IMG/VR virus record: IMGVR_UViG_3300022939_000017 | Span: 1-64,000 of that record | Direction: 5' to 3' (one strand) | DNA from: a virus | Length of the DNA: 64,000 bases | Part shown: positions 9,269 to 17,966 of the stretch, in pieces | How positions within the stretch are numbered: the stretch's first letter is position 1 | Layout of the letters: each line of letters begins with the position of its first letter | Notes under the pieces: model-generated | What the model saw: only the letters and a program-made list of their open reading frames with translations | The model's database searches: none | Told to the model about the DNA's origin: nothing | Program-made: the position numbers and the translations under genes

Positions 9269-9465
9269 AAGTGTGTCCAAGTTTTTCTCTTAACAATTTC
9301 TTCCACATTCCAAGTGGATACTTTAAAATTACGAGCTATAACATTAGTAGAGAACCCCTTTGAATAGAGTTCTCTAATTTGTAATACTTGTTCTGTTGTT
9401 AGCTTAGCCTTTGGATGAGATTCTCCTCGTAACCTATTACTAAAAAACCATAAGGTTTTTGACAT
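9265..9465 (-). CDS. Small helix-turn-helix protein
   Basis: 66 aa. The stretch LTTEQVLQIRELYSKGFS followed by TNVIARNFKVSTWNVEEIV (about residues 22-58) has the shape of a homeodomain-like/NUMOD-type helix-turn-helix, as found beside phage homing endonucleases and in resolvase-type DNA-binding domains. No nuclease domain is attached. The stop overlaps the methyltransferase start (ATGA), so it may regulate or target that enzyme; this is inference. Confidence 0.65.
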   Translation of the reverse strand: MSKTLWFFSNRLRGESHPKAKLTTEQVLQIRELYSKGFSTNVIARNFKVSTWNVEEIVKRKTWTHL

Positions 9466-9475
9466 AAATTTTGTT

Positions 9476-9712
9476 TTATATTCTATCGATTGGTATTGTA
9501 ATTAAATGATAGTTTTCATATTGTGGATGTTTTTGAGTAAAATCCACTTTAGAATCTATCTTTAATTTAAAAGCAGTTTCTGTTTCTACATAGTATAAAA
9601 CGGTAGAACCATCCATACTACTTAGTTTTTTACTTTTGTTAAATGGAACTTTTGGAGTTCCTTTTATTACTTGTTCTTTTTCTTCTTTGAATGTAACTTT
9701 TATTGATGCCAT
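9476..9712 (-). CDS. Hypothetical 78-aa protein
   Basis: Unrecognised. Lysine-rich beta-type sequence (MASIKVTFKEEKEQVIK at the start). It is the first gene behind a class I promoter 22 nt upstream and is followed after 10 nt by the HTH gene, so it belongs to the HTH-methyltransferase transcript. Confidence 0.6.
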   Translation of the reverse strand: MASIKVTFKEEKEQVIKGTPKVPFNKSKKLSSMDGSTVLYYVETETAFKLKIDSKVDFTQKHPQYENYHLITIPIDRI

Positions 9713-9734
9713 ATATTAAGATTTATATTTGATA

Positions 9735-9766
9735 CAAATATACGAAAAATATTTGATAAATCCAAA
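9735..9766 (-). promoter_or_regulatory. Class I promoter for the 78-aa/HTH/methyltransferase transcript
   Basis: Minus strand TTTG, 20 nt with ATTTTTCG at its end, TATATTTG. This and the groEL copy are the best matches to the class consensus. Confidence 0.85.
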
Positions 9767-9773
9767 TATTTTT

Positions 9774-10037
9774 TTAATTTTTTAATTCATTGAGTGCATT
9801 TGAGTATGCCATCTCTGATTGTAATCCTGCAAATCTTTGAACTTCTTTACCATCTTTTTCAATAATAACCGTAGGAACTGAACGAACATAGTACTTTTGT
9901 GCTACTTCAAATTGTTCATCAATGTTAATATCTTGGAATGATACATCATTAAACTTACCTTTAACCTGTTCCATAATTGGTGTTAACATTTTACATGGAC
10001 CACACCAAGTTGCATAAAATTTCTTTACTTCTAACAT
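9774..10037 (-). CDS. Thioredoxin/glutaredoxin-like protein
   Basis: 87 aa, short thioredoxin fold. Active site ATWCGPCK with Cys12 and Cys15; the cis-proline region is VRSVPTVIIEKDG (about 53-65). It follows nrdA by 19 nt and is the likely electron donor that re-reduces the ribonucleotide reductase, as T4 NrdC does. A Shine-Dalgarno-like AGGAG precedes the ATG. Confidence 0.93.
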   Translation of the reverse strand: MLEVKKFYATWCGPCKMLTPIMEQVKGKFNDVSFQDINIDEQFEVAQKYYVRSVPTVIIEKDGKEVQRFAGLQSEMAYSNALNELKN

Positions 10038-10056
10038 AATTTCTCCTATTTAATTA

Positions 10057-11841
10057 TTATCCATCGCAAGCTACACAATCAGGGTCAACTGCTCGTGTTG
10101 CGATATCACCTCTGAGTACTGACTCAGTTCTCATATAATATAACGTTTTGATTCCTTGTTTCCATGCTTCCAAAGTAACTTGATTAATCCACTTTGGAGA
10201 TGCAATCGAAGGGAATGCAAGATTTAATGAAACAGCTTGGTCAATATATTGTTGTCTTACACCAGCTTGTTTAACTAAATCCATTTGATTTATTTCTTTA
10301 AATGTTCTAAATACATCCTTGACAGGGTAGATTTTTTCTCTATCACCATTTTCTATTTCACCACATAGAACCATCTTACCATCTAAGTAACACCACTTAT
10401 CGAGTTCGGTTAATCCTTGAATAGAACCACCATCTTCTAAGATTTGGTCCCAAGTATCTTTATTATTAATACCTGCTTTTCTTAAAACTTTTTCCAATTC
10501 TTTATTTCTACGAATAAAAGTTCCTTTTGCAGTTTGTTCTGTGAATATATTTGCTGCCCATGGTTCAATACCTGGTGATACATTCCCACTCAACTTTGAG
10601 TTGGATACTGTTGGTGCAACTGCTCTAAGGTGTGTGTTTCTAAATCCACTTTCTTTACACCATAGTGGTTCACCATATTCTGTTGCTAAATCACGAGATG
10701 CTCTTTCTGATTCAATCTTCATTTGGGAGAAGATTTTACGAGTTTCAAACTGTGCCTCCATACCTTCAAATGGAATACCTCTTTGTTGTAAGTAAGTATG
10801 CCATCCTAAAACTCCCAATCCTAATGCTCTACCTTTTTCTGCAGATGCAACTGAGTTTTCGAATCCTCTCATGTTCTTAGCCTTTTGGATAAACTCTGAA
10901 AGTACTCCATCTAAGAACCAAGTTGCGGTATAAATTAAATCAGTATCCTTCCACTCATCATACTTTGCTAAGTTGATTGAAGATAAACAACAAACGAATG
11001 AGTGATTCTCATCTGTATGTAGAGTAATTTCCGAACAGATATTAGTCATGAATACTTTTAATCCATTCTTTTTGTACATCTCTGGATTATTCTTATTCAC
11101 ATTTCCTTTAAACATGATATAAGGTTCACCAGTTGCTTTTCTTTTTTGTAGTAATTTTCCCCACTTTCTTCTTGCAACCTCATCACCATCTTGAAGTTTT
11201 CTCATAAACTTATCACCTACAACTGCACATTGGTGTAGGTTGAGTGATTGTCTATTTACATCACCTTTTGGTTCTCTGATTTCTAACCACTCTTCAAAAT
11301 CTTTGTGTTCAATGTTAAGGTTAACCGATGCGGCACCTCTTCTTACTGAACCTTGATTGGTTGCAAGGATTGTAGAATCATATATTTTTGTAAATGGTAC
11401 AACACCATCAGATGTTCCATTACCTGTAATTGGTGCACCTGCTGGTCTAATCTGATTAATACCTATACCAACCCCACCACCATGTTTAGCAAGTAACATG
11501 AGTTCTAAGTTCTTTTTTCCAATATCATAAATAGAATCGGCTACATCGATACCAAAACAAGAGATAGGTAATCCTCTATCAGTGCCTGTATTTGAAAGGA
11601 CTGGGGTTGCTAAGTTCAACCAACCTTTCCAAATATAATCAAAGAACTTAGTTGCTAAATGTGGTTTGTTTAATCTCTGAGCTACTCGTGTTGCAACTCT
11701 CCAATAAGCATCTTTAGGTTTTTCACCAGCAAGTAAGTAACCTTTAGAGATTGTTTTTACATAAATCTCTGTATTACCCCATGATGGAAAATCTACATCA
11801 AGTTCCCAACCTAATTCTTCTCCGTAATTTATCTTAGCCAT
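10057..11841 (-). CDS. nrdA: Class Ia ribonucleotide reductase, large subunit
   Basis: 594 aa, shorter than the approximately 760-aa E. coli enzyme; the N-terminal ATP-cone domain that controls overall activity is missing. Active-site residues are present: Cys95 in PISCFG, the radical triad Asn267-Cys269-Glu271 in TNICSEI, and a Cys at 284/285 in FVCCLSS. The C-terminal redox pair is Cys589/Cys592 in DPDCVACDG. With NrdB it turns ribonucleoside diphosphates into deoxy forms for phage DNA synthesis. Loss of the ATP cone would make it insensitive to dATP inhibition, a common phage trait (inference). The start overlaps the stop of a 47-aa ORF. Confidence 0.95.
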   Translation of the reverse strand: MAKINYGEELGWELDVDFPSWGNTEIYVKTISKGYLLAGEKPKDAYWRVATRVAQRLNKPHLATKFFDYIWKGWLNLATPVLSNTGTDRGLPISCFGIDVADSIYDIGKKNLELMLLAKHGGGVGIGINQIRPAGAPITGNGTSDGVVPFTKIYDSTILATNQGSVRRGAASVNLNIEHKDFEEWLEIREPKGDVNRQSLNLHQCAVVGDKFMRKLQDGDEVARRKWGKLLQKRKATGEPYIMFKGNVNKNNPEMYKKNGLKVFMTNICSEITLHTDENHSFVCCLSSINLAKYDEWKDTDLIYTATWFLDGVLSEFIQKAKNMRGFENSVASAEKGRALGLGVLGWHTYLQQRGIPFEGMEAQFETRKIFSQMKIESERASRDLATEYGEPLWCKESGFRNTHLRAVAPTVSNSKLSGNVSPGIEPWAANIFTEQTAKGTFIRRNKELEKVLRKAGINNKDTWDQILEDGGSIQGLTELDKWCYLDGKMVLCGEIENGDREKIYPVKDVFRTFKEINQMDLVKQAGVRQQYIDQAVSLNLAFPSIASPKWINQVTLEAWKQGIKTLYYMRTESVLRGDIATRAVDPDCVACDG

Positions 11842-11977
11842 TTCTTTTTAATTTTATAATATTATACTTTATTGCTCTCCACAACATATTCATAGCAATA
11901 CCAGAAGTATTTGGATAATATTTAATACTTCTACCTCCCATGACTGGGTGTTTTCTAATGTGATAATCAGTTTTCAT
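11834..11977 (-). CDS. Small 47-aa ORF bridging mazG and nrdA
   Basis: Encodes a basic peptide starting MKTDYHIRKHPVMGGRSIKY and ending KLKRNG. Its ATG (11975-11977) lies inside the end of the MazG-like gene and its TAA (11834-11836) lies just inside nrdA, so it fills the intergenic space exactly and is overlapped on both sides. That close packing is typical of translational coupling. No family recognised. Confidence 0.5.
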   Translation of the reverse strand: MKTDYHIRKHPVMGGRSIKYYPNTSGIAMNMLWRAIKYNIIKLKRNG

Positions 11978-12272
11978 TCTTTACAAAAACACCATCAACA
12001 GTTTTACCTGTTCTATCTTTTATTTCATTCCATGCTGCCTCTAAACATTCTGTTGGTGATAAACCCAATTGTTTAGATAAAATAATAAGTGTAACGAAAG
12101 AGTCTCCAATACCATCTTTAATCTCTGTTTCGTTTCCTTTTAAAAGTGCTCCTGCAGTTTCTCCAACTTCTTCTAACACTTTTAACATTTGTTTGGGAGC
12201 ATTATCTTTTACAAGGATTCCTTTCTCCTGTGCCCAAACTAATACGTTATCTGATAATTCATCAAATGTCAT
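11967..12272 (-). CDS. MazG-like nucleotide pyrophosphohydrolase
   Basis: 101 aa. EEVGETAGALLKG and the later DGIGDSFVTLIILSKQLG (about 54-71) carry the EExxE...ExxD-type magnesium-binding pattern of the all-alpha NTP pyrophosphatase (MazG/dUTPase-2) superfamily. Enzymes of this type hydrolyse (d)NTPs to monophosphates; phage MazG proteins have also been linked to host alarmone levels. Its place between nrdB and nrdA supports a role in the deoxynucleotide pool. Confidence 0.85.
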   Translation of the reverse strand: MTFDELSDNVLVWAQEKGILVKDNAPKQMLKVLEEVGETAGALLKGNETEIKDGIGDSFVTLIILSKQLGLSPTECLEAAWNEIKDRTGKTVDGVFVKNEN

Positions 12273-12288
12273 AATTGTAACCTTTTAT

Positions 12289-13284
12289 TTAAAATAAATC
12301 ATCCCAATCCTCACCCTCGTTTGCCTTACTATAATCAGTAGGTCTTATTGCGAAGAAATCGGTGTGAGTATGTCCACCAGTCAAGTGGTAGAACCAATCG
12401 AGATTATCTGCTTTTTTATTGTTATATTCAAAGATACCTTCGTATCCTAATTCTTCCAACTTAGAGTTGGTTCTTGCTTTTATAAATTCTTTTAAATCAG
12501 ATGCTGATAGGTTTTCTAAATCACCCATCTCAAACATCTTATCAATAAAATTAGATTCGAGTTCTACGATTAATTTTGAAGCCTCTTGAATTGAATCTTT
12601 ACATTGTTCTAACAATTCAGGATATTCATCACACATATGTCTGAACAACTGACAACCCATACGAGAATGAAGAGATTCATCTCTTACACTCCATTTCATT
12701 TGTTGTCCAATACCTTTTAACTTGTTTCTCATTTGGAATGAGTAGAGTACCGCAAATGAAGAATATAGTGATACTCCTTCAGCGAATGCTGAAAAGATTG
12801 CTAAACTTCTACCAACTTCTTGTCTTGCCTTTTCGTTGGTTTGTAAATCTTCATGTGTCCAATCAGCAGTTGTTGAAGTTAGGAGTTCGAACTTCTCGGC
12901 AGTTGCAGGTTCGTGCAAAAATGCCTCGAAGTCCTCTAACCCTAATGTTTCATTTAGGTAAGAATATGCAGTAGCATGGATAGTTTCTTGTGAACCAAAC
13001 ATCATTGCCATCTGACGGATTTCGTGTTTAGGAAACCATTTGGTTACCATCGTTGTCCAATAATCAGAAACTGCACATTCGGTTTGAGCAAATCCAAGTA
13101 AGATATTTCCTACCAAGTTTTTTTCTTCAGATGTAAGTGTTTCGTTCCAATCTTTAACATCCATTTGCATGGGTATCTCAGTATGAAGCCAAAATGCTTG
13201 TGCCTGTTTCAACCAACCTTCATTATAGTAGATTGGATATTCGAATGGTTTGAAAGGAATTCTTTCTTGGAATAGTTTGCTCAT
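12289..13284 (-). CDS. nrdB: Ribonucleotide reductase, small (radical) subunit
   Basis: 331 aa, ferritin-like. Di-iron ligands are visible in SQETIHATAYSYL (Glu and His, with the nearby Tyr as the likely radical site) and in VRDESLHSRMGCQLF (Glu and His). It supplies the tyrosyl radical to NrdA encoded just downstream. Operon order is nrdB, mazG-like, 47-aa ORF, nrdA, thioredoxin. Confidence 0.95.
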   Translation of the reverse strand: MSKLFQERIPFKPFEYPIYYNEGWLKQAQAFWLHTEIPMQMDVKDWNETLTSEEKNLVGNILLGFAQTECAVSDYWTTMVTKWFPKHEIRQMAMMFGSQETIHATAYSYLNETLGLEDFEAFLHEPATAEKFELLTSTTADWTHEDLQTNEKARQEVGRSLAIFSAFAEGVSLYSSFAVLYSFQMRNKLKGIGQQMKWSVRDESLHSRMGCQLFRHMCDEYPELLEQCKDSIQEASKLIVELESNFIDKMFEMGDLENLSASDLKEFIKARTNSKLEELGYEGIFEYNNKKADNLDWFYHLTGGHTHTDFFAIRPTDYSKANEGEDWDDLF

Positions 13285-13303
13285 GTTTTTATAACCTATG
13301 TGT

Positions 13304-13474
13304 TTATTTGTTTTCTTCTACTGATGCTTTTCTGTAATCTGTTACAAGTTTTTTAATTTCACCGATGTGTTTTCTAGCTCTCGATTTAGCTGCTTTTGAT
13401 GAACCATTGTGTTCTTCTTCGAATTGAACAAACAAATCTTTAATTTGTTCAAAAAGTTCTTGTGAATTTGCCAT
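13304..13474 (-). CDS. Histone H1-like (Hc1-type) DNA-binding protein
   Basis: 56 aa. An acidic N-terminal half (MANSQELFEQIKDL..., EEEH) is followed by SSKAAKSRARKHIGEIKKL and ending VTDYRKASVEENK. The pattern KAAxxRARKxxxEIKKLxxxxRK is the core of the Bacteroidota Hc1-like histone H1 family, small proteins of similar size. They bind and compact DNA; in a phage the protein could coat or package phage DNA or mimic the host nucleoid protein. It stands immediately upstream of nrdB (19 nt gap) with GGA before the ATG. Recognition rests on pattern memory, not on an alignment run. Confidence 0.75.
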   Translation of the reverse strand: MANSQELFEQIKDLFVQFEEEHNGSSKAAKSRARKHIGEIKKLVTDYRKASVEENK

Positions 13475-13505
13475 AAAATATTCCTTTTTTTAAAATTGAT
13501 TAGAA

Positions 13506-13523
13506 CCACTCTACTTCGAGTGG
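13506..13523 (-). other. Hairpin in the leader of the Hc1-like gene
   Basis: CCACTC-tacttc-GAGTGG forms a perfect 6-bp stem with a 6-nt loop, 32 nt before the Hc1-like ATG. No T-run follows directly on the minus strand, so it is more likely an mRNA leader structure or protein-binding site than a terminator. Confidence 0.45.
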
Positions 13524-13547
13524 GTGTTTATAATTATCATATATATC

Positions 13548-13567
13548 CAAAAACAAAATTGTTTTTG
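13548..13567 (-). terminator. Possible terminator after the methyltransferase gene
   Basis: Perfect inverted repeat CAAAAACAA/TTGTTTTTG, 80 nt past the methyltransferase stop codon. The stem is AT-rich and its own T-run is the only one, so termination would be weak. The 13475-13647 interval otherwise holds the leader hairpin and no gene. Confidence 0.3.
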
Positions 13568-13647
13568 TGTTATTTTTTTTAACTTTTTAATTTTGTTATA
13601 CTAACTTAATTTTTTAATGAGGGGTGTGATAATTTTTTGATACACTA

Positions 13648-15177
13648 TCACCAAAATTTTTTTGATGATTTGTTAATTTTAACCCTTTTATTTTTTTGTT
13701 TATCATATGGATTATCTTTCTCATATTGAATACGAGCAGTTGCAATCTCCATATATTCTTTTTCTCGTTCTATACCAACAAAGTCAAACCCACCTCTAAC
13801 TGCAGCCTTACCTGTTGAACCACTACCCATAAACGGGTCAAGAGTTGTTCCACCTTTTGGAGTTACTAATCTGATTAAGTATAACATCAAATCAGTTGGT
13901 TTTACAGTTGGGTGGTTATTTTTACTATAAGGATTACGAGTATTTCCTCCTCCCGTTAATGCATTTTCAAAGTTCTGCGATGTTATATGAGATTTTCTCT
14001 TTTCTTCAAACCCATCCAACCCTTCGTTTCTATCAGTTTTAGAAGTTTTTGGACAATAGAAGAAACGAGATGCTCCACCTTCATCACCACCATAGTTTCT
14101 GTCTATTATACCACCACCACCGCCGTTGGCATAACTATTTCCCGTTCCAACACCTCTTTTATGACCTGCATTTAGATTACCACTTTTCAATATACCAGTT
14201 TGTTCATCCAAGATTTTACCAGCTTCTTCATCAAAGATTATGTTTGCAGGAAATCTGCCTTGTTGATACTCCCATTCAAGATTTTCATAACTTTTTACAT
14301 CAGGTGTGTCTTTATTGTTTTCTTTATATACCTGTGAAAATGTATTACCAATATGTCTTTTTTGTGGGATAATTTCAGTTCCTATCCTACTTTCATCTAT
14401 GTTTATTCCACCTGTTCCCCACTCTAATACATTATCAACTACTGTTTTTTCTGAAAGTGGTTTTCTTGCCATTACTATTGGTTCATGTGCGGGTTTAAGA
14501 GCAGTTCCCCAACCTTCCCATTCAGTATTTCCTTTGGTTACTTCGATTTCACCTGGTGTATAATCTCCACCAATGTTTTGCATTACACCAAGATTTGTTT
14601 TTAGTTTTCCTAAAACTTCTCTTTTAGTTTCAATAATTGGATTATTTTCTAAATTTAATATTTCTATAAGTTTATTAAATTGTTCTGGTGTTATACTACC
14701 CCTACCTGTTTCCCAATTAGATACAGTACCTCCATGATTTGTTTTTCCATAAAATTTACCAAGTTCAGCAAGTTGTATAGTAGATAATCCCATTTCTAAT
14801 CGTTTCTTCTTTACGAGTTCAGCAACTTCTTTACCAAGTGAATTTCCACCTTGTTTATCAACTGCTTTACCAATGTTATGTGATTTAGGAAAGCCACTTC
14901 CATATATCCACATGATTTGGTCTCTAATCTCAAATCCCGCATCTTCTATTCTAATCGCCATTCGGTGATAAGTTCTACTACCAGCAAATGATAAAAGATG
15001 ACCACCTGGTTTTAGAACTCTATAACATTGTTCCCAAATCTCTTGTGAAGGAACATCGTAATCCCATTTCTTTCCCATAAAGGATAAACCATATGGAGGG
15101 TCTGTAACTATTGAGTCAATACTATTATCATCTAACTCTTTGAGTTTGTCTATACAATCTCCTAATAATAATTTCAT
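13648..15177 (-). CDS. DNA methyltransferase (beta-type order) with inserted XRE-like HTH
   Basis: 509 aa. TDPPYG (residues 25-30) is catalytic motif IV; near the C terminus TVKPTDLMLYLIRLVTP is followed by DPFMGSGSTGKAA, the AdoMet motif I. Motif IV before motif I is the beta arrangement of DNA amino-methyltransferases, probably N6-adenine or N4-cytosine. Residues about 112-180 hold a segment absent from the tandem paralogue downstream-in-coordinate (15179-16549): KKRLEMGLSTIQLAELGKF and TVSNWETGRGSITPEQFNKL, a clear XRE/Cro-type helix-turn-helix. The start lies 1 nt past the end of the paralogue. The enzyme likely modifies phage DNA; the HTH may add target binding or autoregulation (inference). 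Confidence 0.88.
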   Translation of the reverse strand: MKLLLGDCIDKLKELDDNSIDSIVTDPPYGLSFMGKKWDYDVPSQEIWEQCYRVLKPGGHLLSFAGSRTYHRMAIRIEDAGFEIRDQIMWIYGSGFPKSHNIGKAVDKQGGNSLGKEVAELVKKKRLEMGLSTIQLAELGKFYGKTNHGGTVSNWETGRGSITPEQFNKLIEILNLENNPIIETKREVLGKLKTNLGVMQNIGGDYTPGEIEVTKGNTEWEGWGTALKPAHEPIVMARKPLSEKTVVDNVLEWGTGGINIDESRIGTEIIPQKRHIGNTFSQVYKENNKDTPDVKSYENLEWEYQQGRFPANIIFDEEAGKILDEQTGILKSGNLNAGHKRGVGTGNSYANGGGGGIIDRNYGGDEGGASRFFYCPKTSKTDRNEGLDGFEEKRKSHITSQNFENALTGGGNTRNPYSKNNHPTVKPTDLMLYLIRLVTPKGGTTLDPFMGSGSTGKAAVRGGFDFVGIEREKEYMEIATARIQYEKDNPYDKQKNKRVKINKSSKKFW

Positions 15178-15178
15178 A

Positions 15179-16549
15179 TTACCAAAATTTATTTGAGTTT
15201 TTATTTATTTCTATTCTTTCTCCTTTTTCTTCGTTGTAAGGATTATCTTGTTCATATTGGATTCTTGCTTTAGCAATCTCCATATATTCTTTATCCATTT
15301 CTATACCAACGAAATCAAACCCACCTCTAACTGCAGCCTTACCTGTTGAACCACTACCCATAAAAGGGTCAAGTGTTGTTCCACTTTTTGGAGTAACCAT
15401 TCTAATAAGATATAACATCAAATCAGTTGGTTTTACTGTTGGGTGATTGTTTTTCTTCGGTTGAACAGGTTTTCGTTCTGAGCCATCTGGTCTGAACTTA
15501 TTAGTATTCATACCATAGGGTTGTCCATCATCCCTCTTTGGTGCCTCCTTATCCTCAAAATCATCTAATCCTTCATTCCTATCAGTTTTAGAAGTTTTTG
15601 GACAATAAAAGAAACGAGATGCTCCACCACTATCACCATAATATGTTTGTTCTAACTCATTATCAGCAGAACCATATATTCCATTCTTACCCCAACCTTT
15701 ATACTTTCCTGGCATATCACCACTTTTTAGTTCACCAGTTTGTTCATCAAGGATTTTACCAGCTTCTTCATCAAAGATTATGTTTGCAGGAAATCTACCT
15801 TGTGGGTTTATTTGACTTTCTTGATTTGGTATTTTATCAGGTCTTGGATTTCCATTATTGGCAAAGTTAGTTGTATGAACATTTTTATTATCAATACTTC
15901 TATGGTTTGGGTCATTCTCATCAACTCCTATTCTACTTGCATCTATATTTATTCCACCAGTTCCCCATTCTAATACATTATCAACTACTGTTTTTTCACT
16001 CAAAGGTTTTCTGGCCATTACGATTGGTTCGTGTGCAGGTTTTAATGCAGTTCCCCAACCTTCCCATTCACTATTACCTTTTGTTATAGTTTGTGTTCCA
16101 TATCCAAATTGTTTGGTATTATTTCTATTTGCAGGGTCAGCTAAGTAACCAGCACCATTTTCCTTTGCCTTTTGAACATCACCCCTTACTTTTTCACCAA
16201 CTACTTCTCTTTGATTACCAAGTTTTTTATCAACTTGTATTCCTATATTGAGTGATTTTGGAAAACCTGAACCATATATCCACATGATTTGGTCTCTTAT
16301 TTCAAAACCTGCATCCTCAATCCTAACTGCCATTCTATGGTAAGTTCTACTACCAGCAAATGATAAAAGATGACCACCTGGTTTTAGAACCCTATAACAT
16401 TCTTCCCATATTTCTTGTGAGGGAACATCGTAATCCCATTTTTTTCCCATAAAAGATAAACCATAGGGTGGGTCTGTAACAATACTATCTACACTATTGT
16501 CATCAAGTTCTTTCAGTTTATCTATACAATCTCCTAATAATAACTTCAT
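15179..16549 (-). CDS. DNA methyltransferase, tandem paralogue without HTH insert
   Basis: 456 aa from the ATG at 16547-16549 (MKLLLGDCIDKL, the same start as its paralogue). The first 110 residues are almost identical to the 13648-15177 product, including TDPPYG at 25-30, and the last 80 again match, with DPFMGSGSTGKAA. The centre differs: here about 45 residues (KLGNQREVVGEKVRGD...) replace the XRE-like domain. The tandem arrangement points to duplication followed by divergence in the middle, where target recognition is expected. The start overlaps the end of the helicase gene by a short stretch only if the upstream in-frame ATG is used, so the shorter start was chosen. Confidence 0.88.
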   Translation of the reverse strand: MKLLLGDCIDKLKELDDNSVDSIVTDPPYGLSFMGKKWDYDVPSQEIWEECYRVLKPGGHLLSFAGSRTYHRMAVRIEDAGFEIRDQIMWIYGSGFPKSLNIGIQVDKKLGNQREVVGEKVRGDVQKAKENGAGYLADPANRNNTKQFGYGTQTITKGNSEWEGWGTALKPAHEPIVMARKPLSEKTVVDNVLEWGTGGINIDASRIGVDENDPNHRSIDNKNVHTTNFANNGNPRPDKIPNQESQINPQGRFPANIIFDEEAGKILDEQTGELKSGDMPGKYKGWGKNGIYGSADNELEQTYYGDSGGASRFFYCPKTSKTDRNEGLDDFEDKEAPKRDDGQPYGMNTNKFRPDGSERKPVQPKKNNHPTVKPTDLMLYLIRMVTPKSGTTLDPFMGSGSTGKAAVRGGFDFVGIEMDKEYMEIAKARIQYEQDNPYNEEKGERIEINKNSNKFW

Positions 16550-16550
16550 A

Positions 16551-17912
16551 TTACCCCATATTTTCCACATATTTCTTGTGTAAAAGTTTCTTTGTTTCTA
16601 ATTGACCACTTGCCGCTTCTTTCTGAGCAATTACACCATCAGGTGATGTTCCATCATAAACTTCAATGTATCCTGTATTGGTATTCATTTTACAAGGGAA
16701 TGTAATTCCATCAGGCCCAAATCTGTTTTTCATTATGTGAGCTCGAGCAGTATCATTTAGTTTATCTTTTGATTTTCTACTCCAACTCATAATGAAATCA
16801 GCATTCATTACTTTTGCATAAGAATCAGCAATTTTATCAGCCTCAATAACTTCTGAATCAATAGCCGAGCGGTTGGTTTGAGATGCAGTCCATACTGGTA
16901 TTTCCAATTCTCCACTCATTCCTCGAAGGTCGATATATACTCCCCCTTGCTCTGCATAAGTAGAGTCTGACTTATTTGAGTGGGAGAGTAAAAGGTCAGC
17001 GTAATCAACTATGATAACATCGGGCTTGTTATCTAACGTAACCATTTTCTCAATATGTTGCTGTAACTTCTTTACCGTAACACCTTTTGGTGGGAAATAT
17101 TTAATTAAGAGTTTCCCTTTGAGATTGGTGATTTTCGCTTTAACCTCATCTTTTTTATCCTTCAATTCTGCCGAGGGAGTACCAGTAAACACAGTATCAT
17201 ATCGAGCACCTACATAGTGTTCTGATAATTCCATTGTGTAATGTACTACACTCAAACCTTGCCGAACGGCTTCTGCACCAATTGCGGTGAGAATCCATGT
17301 TTTACCAACACCCGAAGGTGCTACAACTACTCCCAATTCACCTGGTCCTAATCCACCATCCATTAAATCGTTGATAGGTTGCCATTTTGTTGGAACAGTT
17401 GTTCTTTTTAAATCTTGTACTCTTTCATCATAATCTTCAATATAATCCATACCCAAGTTGTTTTCTTGACCAACCTTCATAGCTCTATCTACTAAATCTT
17501 TGATTCTATCATAAGAACCAGCCTTTAGTAAATCAACTGATTGTAGGATTACTCCTTTAAGATTTTGATTAATACAGAAGTTTGTGAATTCGTTTTTTAT
17601 ATAATCCAAATCTACATTACCAACTTGAGTGAAAACATGACGGAGTTGTTCAACTACCGTTTTCTTTAACACTTCATTATCTACTTTTGATAATTGCGAT
17701 TTGAATACATCCAATGTAGGAGGTTTTCTGTACACTTCATGATATTCAAGTATCTCAGATACAATCCACTTGTTAGCATCGTTCTCAAAGAACTTAGGAG
17801 TGGTTATTTCACTAATTGTATCAAGAAACTTGGTATCAGTAATAAGTGCAGAAACTACTTTACTTTGAAATGATTGCCCGTATTTCGATAAAGTATCTAT
17901 TTGTTCTTGCAT
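16551..17912 (-). CDS. Replicative DNA helicase, DnaB/gp41-like
   Basis: 453 aa. RecA-type core with Walker A APSGVGKT (198-205), Walker B in PDVIIVDYADLLLS (about 310-322) and the DnaB-like sequence WTASQTNRSA soon after. The N-terminal 150 residues form the helical domain usual in hexameric DnaB/gp41 helicases. It unwinds the fork ahead of the family-B polymerase. Class I promoter 22 nt before the ATG; the two methyltransferases follow on the same transcript. Confidence 0.93.
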   Translation of the reverse strand: MQEQIDTLSKYGQSFQSKVVSALITDTKFLDTISEITTPKFFENDANKWIVSEILEYHEVYRKPPTLDVFKSQLSKVDNEVLKKTVVEQLRHVFTQVGNVDLDYIKNEFTNFCINQNLKGVILQSVDLLKAGSYDRIKDLVDRAMKVGQENNLGMDYIEDYDERVQDLKRTTVPTKWQPINDLMDGGLGPGELGVVVAPSGVGKTWILTAIGAEAVRQGLSVVHYTMELSEHYVGARYDTVFTGTPSAELKDKKDEVKAKITNLKGKLLIKYFPPKGVTVKKLQQHIEKMVTLDNKPDVIIVDYADLLLSHSNKSDSTYAEQGGVYIDLRGMSGELEIPVWTASQTNRSAIDSEVIEADKIADSYAKVMNADFIMSWSRKSKDKLNDTARAHIMKNRFGPDGITFPCKMNTNTGYIEVYDGTSPDGVIAQKEAASGQLETKKLLHKKYVENMG

Positions 17913-17934
17913 TGACTCTTTTTTAAAACTGATA

Positions 17935-17966
17935 CAAATATACGAAAATTATTTGAGAATACCAAA
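17935..17966 (-). promoter_or_regulatory. Class I promoter for the helicase
   Basis: Minus strand TTTG, 20 nt ending ATTTTCG, TATATTTG. The -33 box touches the stop codon of the upstream exonuclease gene (17967). Confidence 0.84.
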
